DNA from: Bacteroidales bacterium
Lineage (GTDB): Bacteria; Bacteroidota; Bacteroidia; Bacteroidales; JAADJA01
Reading direction: 5' to 3'
Assembly: GCA_021106665.1 (NCBI GenBank)
Contig: JAIOTR010000216.1
Location: 1 to 8,818, forward strand
DNA: 8,818 bases
In this document: piece by piece, positions 1-5,875 of the stretch
How the letters are laid out: every line of letters starts with the position of its first letter
Numbering within the stretch: the stretch's first letter is position 1
Translations under genes and position numbers: made by a program
The notes under the pieces: generated by a model
Seen by the model: only the letters and a program-made list of their open reading frames with translations
Databases searched by the model: none
Told to the model about the DNA's origin: nothing

Positions 1-265
1 GTTGTGAAATTGTCTGTCCCTCCCCAATTGGTAGCGGGTGATCAGCATAAGCTTGTTTTGCATATTCAACCGGTACAAATAAATGTCTTTCAACAGTCCT
101 CATCGCATCCAGCACATTTTGGTCTTTGATACCACGTGAAATAATTTGGTATTTGACCATGTCCTCTCTAAGAGAAACATAATCGTTATTGGGTTTTTCC
201 TGAGAATTACAATTACCAAACATAACAGATGAAATTAGGAATAGAATCAGTTTGTTGTAATTCAT
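1..265 (-). CDS. pcm: Protein-L-isoaspartate O-methyltransferase, exported, 5' part only (cut by window edge)
   Basis: The first 88 codons of a methyltransferase that uses S-adenosylmethionine to repair isoaspartyl residues in damaged proteins. Residues about 36-88 match the conserved N-terminal part of the family: MVKYQI, then a stretch with VLDAMRTVERHLFVP, then AYADHPLPIGEGQTISQ. The SAM-binding motifs would lie beyond base 1 and cannot be checked. The first 22 residues are a hydrophobic leader with Lys5, a core at about 6-17 and Cys19 in FGNCNSQ, so the protein is probably exported, perhaps as a lipoprotein, although Asn at -1 makes a poor lipobox. E. coli Pcm is cytosolic and lacks such a leader. 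I chose the ATG at 265. An in-frame ATG at 295 would add ten residues (MIKKEQQCYH), but a possible promoter places transcription start close to that codon. It is the last visible gene of a leftward cluster, 98 nt after rnhB. Confidence 0.85.
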   Translation of the reverse strand, partial: MNYNKLILFLISSVMFGNCNSQEKPNNDYVSLREDMVKYQIISRGIKDQNVLDAMRTVERHLFVPVEYAKQAYADHPLPIGEGQTISQ

Positions 266-301
266 ATGATAACATTGTTGCTCTTTTTTAATCATGTTAC
301 A

Positions 302-332
302 CAAATGTTATATGAAATAAACTAATTCACAA
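302..332 (-). promoter_or_regulatory. Possible Bacteroidota promoter for the pcm gene
   Basis: On the minus strand a TTG (332-330) is followed after 20 nt by AACATTTG (309-302), one mismatch from the Bacteroidota -7 consensus TAnnTTTG. Transcription would begin near 296, giving a leader of about 30 nt to the ATG at 265. Such motifs occur by chance in AT-rich DNA, so this is tentative. Confidence 0.3.
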
Positions 333-363
333 AATACTAAAAATTAATGAGAATGGATAAACT

Positions 364-963
364 TTAGCCGAAATTTATTTTTAATTGTTCGTTTAAATTA
401 AAACTTTTCCTGTGGAGAGGTGAAATACCATTTAGTGTTATTGCCCTGATATGCTGTTTAGTTGGATAACCTTTATTTTTCTCCCAAAAGTAATCAGGAA
501 ATTTACGATGGATTTTTATCATGTATTCATCCCGGTGGGTTTTTGCAAGAACGGATGCTGCCGCTATAGGGGCATATTTACCATCGCCTTTTACAATACA
601 CTGATGAGGGATTTTTTTATAGGGCTTAAACATGTTCCCGTCTATGAGAAGAAACTCGGGCTGAATCGTTAATTTTTTTATTGCCTTATGCATGGCTAAC
701 AGAGATGCATTTAAAATATTGATCTCATCTATTTTATCATGGCTGACACTTGCAACAGCCCAACTTACGGCTTGCTCTTCAATTATTATGCGTAGTTCAT
801 TTCTTTGTTTTTCATTAAGCTTTTTGGAATCATTCAGTATATCATTGTGAAAATTTTTCGGCAAAATAACTGCGGCAGCAAATACCGGTCCGGCAAGGCA
901 ACCCCGACCGGCTTCGTCACATCCTGCTTCAATCAGGTTGGTATTAAATGATAACTTTAGCAT
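364..963 (-). CDS. rnhB: Ribonuclease HII
   Basis: RNase HII cleaves RNA in RNA-DNA hybrids and nicks 5' of single ribonucleotides misincorporated in DNA, starting ribonucleotide excision repair in the cytoplasm. The 199 residues match the usual length of about 200. Visible signatures are the N-terminal DEAGRG box (Asp16, Glu17), LLIDGN (Asp108) and KGDGKYAPIAAASVLAKTHRD (Asp127 in KGD). By family alignment these are the four metal-binding acidic residues. The GRG loop (19-21) is the part that recognises the ribonucleotide-DNA junction in this family. PDYFWEKNKGYPTKQH and SPLHRKSF in the C-terminal third are also typical. The start 6 nt after the DUF6427 stop implies a shared transcript. No sign of damage is visible. 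Confidence 0.97.
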   Translation of the reverse strand: MLKLSFNTNLIEAGCDEAGRGCLAGPVFAAAVILPKNFHNDILNDSKKLNEKQRNELRIIIEEQAVSWAVASVSHDKIDEINILNASLLAMHKAIKKLTIQPEFLLIDGNMFKPYKKIPHQCIVKGDGKYAPIAAASVLAKTHRDEYMIKIHRKFPDYFWEKNKGYPTKQHIRAITLNGISPLHRKSFNLNEQLKINFG

Positions 964-969
964 TAGATA

Positions 970-1977
970 TTATAAAATATGGAGAGCGGATAATAAATTG
1001 TTTACAATGATCATGAAAGTCATCACTCCGAAAATAATTTCAATCCAGATCAACTTCCTGACAATAGAAAATGTGTATGAAATAAATATAGCGCCTGGTA
1101 TCAAAATAAGTATTTGGTGGGAACTGTAAAAAGATTGACAAAATAAGTATGTTAATAATGCCATAATAAACAGCCAAAAAACTGTCCAATAGCGTTTTCT
1201 GATACTGATTATCTTTTCCGGTATTTCAGCTGATAGTAAAAATAAAGACCAAAACATGAATAGGATGATAAACAAGATTATAATATAATTGATCACCGGA
1301 TAATCAAAAGTAAAATCAAAAATAGCGAGGTGTGAGAAATAGTCAGAATAAGCCGATAGAACCACATCTAGTTTGTTAAACCAGAAATAATAAGTAAAAA
1401 GTAAAATATAAGGAGTGAGGAAACCAAAAACAGGTATCAGCCATTCTCTCCACTTGAAAAGTCTGTACAAAATAAATGTTATCCATAAAAATAGAATGAA
1501 ATAAATTGAAGGGAAATAAAATAAGGAGGCTATACCAAGCATAAATCCAGCATTGAAAATTTGAGGGAAAGCCTCTTCTTCAGTATATACCTGGAAAATG
1601 TAATAAAGTACGATGATAATTAACAGTCCGGAAACCAAAACAGGATGAAAATACAAGAGGTTTGGTGAATGACTCATTAAAACCAGGTACACCATTGATG
1701 GAATGAGTGTATTTTTTGGAACCAGGTCATTCTTTGTGAGCGTATAATTAAATAGCAATGCACCGGCAATTATTATAATAAACGCAATAACATTAGCTAG
1801 TAATCCGGAATTACCAATCAATGATATAGTCCAAAAATATCCCGGATTCAGGAACTCATTTATATTGGGTTCAAAAGAAATTGGTTTAATAAATGCACCC
1901 AACCATAAAAGAATACCCAATAATAGAAGAAAGAAATATTGTAATAGATAGCTTTTTCTGAAAATTCGTATTAACAT
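970..1977 (-). CDS. Polytopic inner-membrane protein, DUF6427 family, function unknown
   Basis: A 335-residue, very hydrophobic protein with about ten membrane segments: roughly 11-30, 60-79, 91-103, 112-131, 143-158, 159-175, 179-200, 229-250, 262-281 and 289-330, the last long enough for two. The N-terminus (MLIRIFRKSY) is basic, and basic loops at 173-177 and 260-262 fit the positive-inside rule. There is no cleavable signal and no catalytic motif that I recognise. I assign DUF6427 from overall character and from gene context, since such proteins occur near purD in Bacteroidota. Some databases label relatives beta-carotene monooxygenase, which nothing here supports. It lies 101 nt after purD and 6 nt before rnhB, so it is probably cotranscribed with rnhB. 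A transport or lipid-modification role is possible but unproven. Confidence 0.75.
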   Translation of the reverse strand: MLIRIFRKSYLLQYFFLLLLGILLWLGAFIKPISFEPNINEFLNPGYFWTISLIGNSGLLANVIAFIIIIAGALLFNYTLTKNDLVPKNTLIPSMVYLVLMSHSPNLLYFHPVLVSGLLIIIVLYYIFQVYTEEEAFPQIFNAGFMLGIASLFYFPSIYFILFLWITFILYRLFKWREWLIPVFGFLTPYILLFTYYFWFNKLDVVLSAYSDYFSHLAIFDFTFDYPVINYIIILFIILFMFWSLFLLSAEIPEKIISIRKRYWTVFWLFIMALLTYLFCQSFYSSHQILILIPGAIFISYTFSIVRKLIWIEIIFGVMTFMIIVNNLLSALHIL

Positions 1978-2025
1978 TTTTGATATTTAAGTATTCAAAA
2001 CTTTAGCTCACTTTTTCCGAAGGAA

Positions 2026-2052
2026 TGCCCGCCTGAACGTATTCGGGCAGGC
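2026..2052. repeat. GC-rich imperfect palindrome between purD and the DUF6427 gene
   Basis: A GC-rich island in AT-rich surroundings. TGCCCG (2026-2031) is repeated inverted as CGGGCA (2044-2049). Alternatively GCCTGAA (2031-2037) pairs with TTCGGGC (2042-2048) with one G-T wobble around a CGTA loop. Read on the minus strand the loop is TACG, a UNCG-type tetraloop, with one C-A mismatch in the stem. No T-run follows on the minus strand, so it is not a standard terminator. It could be an RNA processing or stabilising hairpin in the purD transcript, or one copy of a dispersed repeat. Confidence 0.5.
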
Positions 2053-2078
2053 TGTTGGCAAAGTATTGATTAGTCAGG

Positions 2079-3356
2079 TTATACCAAATCCATTCCCAGG
2101 TCTTTTCTGTAATATTTTCCTTCAAAATCAATCAGCTTTGCATTTTTATAGGATAATTCAAGCGCCTCCTCCATGGTATCTCCAAATGAGCTAATTGCAA
2201 TTACCCTTCCTCCATTAGTGACGATTGCAGAGTCTTCATTTATTTTGGTTCCTGCATGAAACAGCATACTGTCTTTTGTTTCATTTAATCCTGAGATTAT
2301 TTTACCCTTCTCATAGCTGCCAGGATAACCTCCTGAAACGAGAAAAACAGCAGCTGTATACCTGGGATTTGTTTCCAGATTTTTTTCATTCAGGTTTTGC
2401 TCACCTACCCCTTTAAACAAATCAAGAAGGTCGGTTTTAATACGCGGAATTACCGACTCTGCTTCGGGATCGCCCATTCGTACATTGTATTCAATCACAT
2501 ATGGGTCTCCATTCATATTCATCAATCCAAAAAAGATAAATCCCTTATAAACCAGTTCCTCTTTTTTTAATCCCTCAATTGTTGGAATAATAATCCGTTG
2601 TTCAACTTTCTCCATGAAAGCTTTATCAGCGAAGGGAACAGATGAAATAGATCCCATGCCACCAGTGTTCAATCCTGTATCACCTTCTCCAATTCGTTTA
2701 TAATCCTTAGCCGAAGGCAAAATTTTATACGAATCACCATCTGTTAAAACAAAAACTGAAAGTTCTATTCCCTGCAAAAATTCTTCAATCACCACTTTCC
2801 TCGAAGCTTCACCAAATTTGGATTTTTCTATCATTTCATCCAATTGATGAATAGCTTCTTCAAACGAATCAATAATGAGAACTCCTTTTCCCGCAGCAAG
2901 GCCATCTGCTTTCAGTACATAAGGAGGATTCAATGTTTTTAAGAATTCATGAGCTTGACTAAGGTTTGTATTATCAAACGTTTTATACCTCGCTGTGGGA
3001 ATATTAAACTTCTCCATGAACTCCTTTGCAAAGTCTTTACTACCTTCCAACAATGCAGCTTTTTTGGATGGACCGATAACAGTGATATTTATTAATTTTT
3101 CATCTTGTTGGAAATAATCGTAGATACCATCAACCAGCGGAATCTCAGGACCAACAATGACCATATTGATATTTGCAGTTATGACAAAATCTTTTATTGC
3201 ATTAAAATCGTCTGAACCAATTTTTATGTTTTCACCTAAATCGTGTGTCCCGGCATTTCCAGGCGCTGTATAGAGTTTTGTTAATAATGGGCTTTTCGAT
3301 AATTTCCAGGCGATGGCATGCTCTCTGCCTCCTGATCCTAAAATGAGTACGTTCAT
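2079..3356 (-). CDS. purD: Phosphoribosylamine--glycine ligase (GAR synthetase)
   Basis: Second step of de novo purine synthesis: ATP-dependent joining of glycine to 5-phosphoribosylamine, giving glycinamide ribonucleotide, in the cytoplasm. The length of 425 residues is normal for a stand-alone PurD. In order: the N-terminal domain with GSGGREHA (7-14) and VGPEIPLVDGI (68-78); the ATP-grasp domain with KADGLAAGKGV (149-159), the PSAKDYKR and GDTGLNTGGMGS segments (about 214-236) and the metal-binding EYNVRMGDPEAE (289-300, with Glu289, Asn291 and Arg293); then the C-terminal domain with SGGYPGSYEKG (341-351), HAGT (367-370) and NGGRVI (381-386). It starts 16 nt after the murA stop and is most likely cotranscribed with it, although the two pathways are unrelated. 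I see no purine riboswitch in the short upstream gap. Confidence 0.98.
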   Translation of the reverse strand: MNVLILGSGGREHAIAWKLSKSPLLTKLYTAPGNAGTHDLGENIKIGSDDFNAIKDFVITANINMVIVGPEIPLVDGIYDYFQQDEKLINITVIGPSKKAALLEGSKDFAKEFMEKFNIPTARYKTFDNTNLSQAHEFLKTLNPPYVLKADGLAAGKGVLIIDSFEEAIHQLDEMIEKSKFGEASRKVVIEEFLQGIELSVFVLTDGDSYKILPSAKDYKRIGEGDTGLNTGGMGSISSVPFADKAFMEKVEQRIIIPTIEGLKKEELVYKGFIFFGLMNMNGDPYVIEYNVRMGDPEAESVIPRIKTDLLDLFKGVGEQNLNEKNLETNPRYTAAVFLVSGGYPGSYEKGKIISGLNETKDSMLFHAGTKINEDSAIVTNGGRVIAISSFGDTMEEALELSYKNAKLIDFEGKYYRKDLGMDLV

Positions 3357-3372
3357 GTTATTGTTTATAAAA

Positions 3373-4677
3373 TCAAATTCTTTTAATATGTGCTCCGAGT
3401 TTTCTTAAACGTTCATCAATATTTTGATAGCCCCTGTCAATCTGTTCAATATTATCGATTATGCTAGTGCCATCGGCTGATAAAGCGGCTATTAATAATG
3501 CAACACCGGCTCGAATATCAGGTGAAGTCATTCGGACTCCTCGCAAATTATAGCTCCTGTTTAATCCAATAACAGTGGCCCGGTGAGGGTCGCACAGTAT
3601 AATTTGAGCGCCCATGTCAATAAGCTTATCAACAAAGAACAACCGGCTTTCAAACATTTTTTGATGGATCAAAACACTTCCGTTAGCTTGAGTTGCAGTA
3701 ACCAGCACTATACTGATCAAATCAGGTGTAAAACCAGGCCAGGGTGCATCTGCGATTGTCATGATGGAGCCATCCATAAAGGTTTCAACTTCATATGATG
3801 TATATTCCGGTATATATAAGTCTGCTCCCTTTTGTATGATTTTAATTCCCAGCCTTTTGAATACTTCCGGTATCATTCCCAAAGCATCTAAATCTACATT
3901 TTTAATTGTGATCTCAGATTGCGTCATGGCTGCCATCCCAATAAAACTACCCACCTCAATCATATCCGGCATCATGGTATGCTCAGTTCCGGAAAGTTTA
4001 CCCACACCTTCAATGATCAGCATGTTTGAACCAACACCTGATATTTTTGCACCCATCCTGTTCAGCATATTACATAATTGAAACAAGTAAGGTTCACAGG
4101 CAGCATTATAAATTGTTGTTTGTCCTTTGGCCAGCACAGCTGCCATTACAACGTTCGCAGTTCCTGTTACAGAAGCTTCATCCAATAGCATATAGCACCC
4201 CTTTAGTTCCGAAGCTTCAATTTTATAAAACAGGTCCTGATCATTAAAATGGAGTTTGGCTCCAAGTTTTTGGAAACCGATCAAATGAGTATCAAGCCTG
4301 CGCCGACCTATTTTATCACCACCGGGCTTGGGCATGAATGCCATTTTAAATCTTGACAACATGGGTCCAATAAGCATGATAGAGCCACGAAGGTTTCCTC
4401 CTCTTTTTCTGAAATCTTCCGTTTTAAGATAGTCAAGGTCGATATTATCTGCCTGGAACGAACAAGATCCGGGTTTTAGTCTCTCTACTTTTACTCCTAT
4501 CTTCTCAAGCAATAAAATTAAATTGTTAACATCCCTTATATCCGGGATATTATGAATGGTGATTTTATCGGAAGTTAAAACGGTTGCGCATAGAATTTGA
4601 AGCGCTTCATTTTTTGCTCCTTGTGGAATGATCTCTCCGTGAAGTTTATGCCCACCCTCTATTTCGAACGATGCCAT
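3373..4677 (-). CDS. murA: UDP-N-acetylglucosamine 1-carboxyvinyltransferase (MurA), Asp active-site variant
   Basis: First committed step of peptidoglycan synthesis: transfer of enolpyruvate from PEP to UDP-GlcNAc in the cytoplasm. The 434 residues fit the two-domain inside-out alpha/beta barrel of the EPSP synthase family. Residues matching E. coli MurA are Lys22-Asn23 (AKNEAL), Arg97 (E. coli Arg91), Arg126 (Arg120), Asp319 in PGFTPDL (Asp305), Arg389 in DIRAG (Arg371) and Arg415 in IDRGYQNI (Arg397). The loop that carries Cys115 in E. coli reads PGGDKIGRRRLD here, so Asp121 replaces the cysteine alkylated by fosfomycin. Cys-to-Asp MurA enzymes such as the mycobacterial and chlamydial ones are active and fosfomycin-insensitive, so I infer an active, resistant enzyme. 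The gene follows DUF4290 after 270 nt and precedes purD by 16 nt. Confidence 0.97.
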   Translation of the reverse strand: MASFEIEGGHKLHGEIIPQGAKNEALQILCATVLTSDKITIHNIPDIRDVNNLILLLEKIGVKVERLKPGSCSFQADNIDLDYLKTEDFRKRGGNLRGSIMLIGPMLSRFKMAFMPKPGGDKIGRRRLDTHLIGFQKLGAKLHFNDQDLFYKIEASELKGCYMLLDEASVTGTANVVMAAVLAKGQTTIYNAACEPYLFQLCNMLNRMGAKISGVGSNMLIIEGVGKLSGTEHTMMPDMIEVGSFIGMAAMTQSEITIKNVDLDALGMIPEVFKRLGIKIIQKGADLYIPEYTSYEVETFMDGSIMTIADAPWPGFTPDLISIVLVTATQANGSVLIHQKMFESRLFFVDKLIDMGAQIILCDPHRATVIGLNRSYNLRGVRMTSPDIRAGVALLIAALSADGTSIIDNIEQIDRGYQNIDERLRKLGAHIKRI

Positions 4678-4695
4678 TTCTTTAAATATATTTAA

Positions 4696-4722
4696 TTAGA
4701 AGTCTAACTTTTATATAAAGTT
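4696..4722. repeat. Short inverted repeats upstream of murA
   Basis: TTAGA-AG-TCTAA (4696-4707) partly overlaps AACTTT-TATAT-AAAGTT (4706-4722). Both lie within 45 nt of the murA start codon. They could be an operator or a weak hairpin in the murA leader, but such short AT-rich palindromes also arise by chance. Confidence 0.3.
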
Positions 4723-4747
4723 ATGTTTTAAATCTATGATAATCTAA

Positions 4748-4863
4748 TGGAATGATGGAATATTGGGACAATGGTATTTAATCCTATACCTAATTCTTTA
4801 ATAGTTTCAAATTTATCATCAGGATGCTTTCAGATTCCATTTATCCATTTATCCATTCTTCCA
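4748..4863. repeat. Two inverted arrays with an 8-bp period in the murA/DUF4290 gap
   Basis: TGG recurs exactly every 8 bp at 4748, 4756, 4764 and 4772. After a 62-bp spacer its complement CCA recurs every 8 bp at 4837, 4845, 4853 and 4861. The right array is the more regular: CCATTTAT, CCATTTAT, CCATTCTT, then CCA. Read on the other strand the left array is CCATTGTC, CCAATATT, CCATCATT, CCATT. The arrays face each other and could form a long imperfect hairpin. No gene is visible in the surrounding 270 nt. A possible -7 box for murA (TAAATTTG on the minus strand, 4815-4808) lies in the spacer but has no well-placed -33 element. Confidence 0.65.
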
Positions 4864-4947
4864 ATAAAACGAAGAATAAAAACTATGGCGAAAATAGAAC
4901 AATTAGAATAAGATTTTTTGAATTAATGAAGGAAGATACCCACAGAA

Positions 4948-5574
4948 TTATCTTTTCCTTTTTTTATAACCGGAATGTTGTTTTTTATTGGACGGTTTAA
5001 ACTCTTTCTTTTTCTTGTTTCTTGCCAATATTTCACTTGTTGTATTAAGTGTAAGCCCATCCTTTAATTTCAATTTATCATCTGAAAGAACTTTAAGATG
5101 TTCAAAAATCAGCGTATCATCCACAGATTCACGATTCCAATTCAGGTAAGATTTTTTCATGTGATTGGTAATGGTATGAACAAGTGCATCTTTTTCGTCG
5201 CCTTCATCATATTTAATGGCAGCTTCAATGATCTTCTCTATATTGGTACCATACATTTTATAATCAATATTGTTGTCCCTGTATTCCAGTTTATCCGGCT
5301 TAACAGCAAGAGACTCTTTTGATGGTACGGGATAAGAAGTATCCACATCCAATTGAAAATCACTTATAATATGCAAATGATCCCACAATTTATGCCTGAA
5401 ATCCCCGGAATCCCGAGCTGAAGGATTCATCTGACCCATTATTTGAATAATCACTTTTGCAAAACTTGTACGTTTTTCCCTATCTTCGATTGTTAAAGCA
5501 TACCGTACCAGTTTTTGTACGTTTCTTCCGTATTCACTAATTATAAGATGGTCTCTTGATGTATTATATTCCAT
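4948..5574 (-). CDS. DUF4290 family protein, function unknown
   Basis: A 208-residue soluble protein, recognised by the family's N-terminal signature MEYNTSRDHLIISEYGRNVQ (1-20), followed by a helical region with QIMGQMNP (44-51) and DFRHKLWDHLHIISDF (58-73). The domain is restricted to Bacteroidota as far as I know and has no established function. Residues 186-208 form a strongly basic, low-complexity lysine-rich tail (NKKKK, NKKQH, YKKRKR), which could bind nucleic acid or acidic membrane surfaces; that is inference. There is no signal peptide or membrane segment. It is the first gene of the leftward cluster and sits upstream of murA, an arrangement I believe is common in the phylum. A good promoter lies about 150 nt upstream, leaving a long leader. 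Confidence 0.85.
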   Translation of the reverse strand: MEYNTSRDHLIISEYGRNVQKLVRYALTIEDREKRTSFAKVIIQIMGQMNPSARDSGDFRHKLWDHLHIISDFQLDVDTSYPVPSKESLAVKPDKLEYRDNNIDYKMYGTNIEKIIEAAIKYDEGDEKDALVHTITNHMKKSYLNWNRESVDDTLIFEHLKVLSDDKLKLKDGLTLNTTSEILARNKKKKEFKPSNKKQHSGYKKRKR

Positions 5575-5727
5575 TATAGTAATATTAATAATTAAAATTT
5601 TTCTTTATATATTCTGTACAATCAGAAACTTACTGCCCGAAATTAAAATGTGGACGAATAGAATTCTTAAATCAATTGAAAGGTATTAAGTATATTAAAC
5701 TAACGTTATTGATGCTTAATTATGCTG

Positions 5728-5757
5728 CAAAATTATAAAATATTTAATAGTTGGCAA
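5728..5757 (-). promoter_or_regulatory. Bacteroidota-type promoter for the DUF4290 gene and the leftward cluster
   Basis: On the minus strand TTG (5757-5755, inside TTTTTTG) is followed after exactly 19 nt by TAATTTTG (5735-5728), a perfect match to the -7 consensus TAnnTTTG. Transcription should begin near 5722, giving a leader of about 147 nt before the DUF4290 ATG. I see no convincing gene or riboswitch in that leader. Confidence 0.6.
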
Positions 5758-5786
5758 AAAATACTTCTAAAAGTTAATACTTTATT

Positions 5787-5816
5787 TTGCACCGATGTTT
5801 AAAAATCATATGTTTG
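5787..5816 (+). promoter_or_regulatory. Bacteroidota-type promoter for the lysine degradation genes
   Basis: TTG (5787-5789, inside TTTTG) is followed after 19 nt by TATGTTTG (5809-5816), a perfect TAnnTTTG. The predicted start near 5822 gives a leader of about 54 nt to the ATG at 5876. It lies back to back with the leftward promoter, with about 30 bp between the two -33 elements. A regulator bound there could therefore affect both. I see no obvious operator. Confidence 0.6.
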
Positions 5817-5875
5817 CCGTCAGTATTGGAAATAATTTTTAAAATTAATATTGATATTGATTTAAACTCAGAGAT

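Noticed and set aside
451..1129. Short plus-strand open frames antisense to rnhB and the DUF6427 gene
   Set aside because: They are shadows of real minus-strand genes, with no supporting motifs.
2020..2055. The GC-rich hairpin as the purD terminator
   Set aside because: No T-run follows it on the minus strand and the stem is imperfect, so rho-independent termination is unlikely.
3761..4081. A 106-codon plus-strand open frame inside murA
   Set aside because: It is antisense to a conserved gene, has no promoter or recognisable domain, and follows the codon pattern of murA.
4748..4863. The octamer arrays as a CRISPR array
   Set aside because: The units are only 8 bp, have no unique spacers between long repeats, and no cas gene is nearby.
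5795..5842. A 15-codon open frame (MFKNHMFAVSIGNNF) before the LKR gene, considered as a leader peptide
   Set aside because: It overlaps the predicted promoter and mostly precedes the predicted transcription start, and it is not rich in lysine as an attenuator peptide would be.
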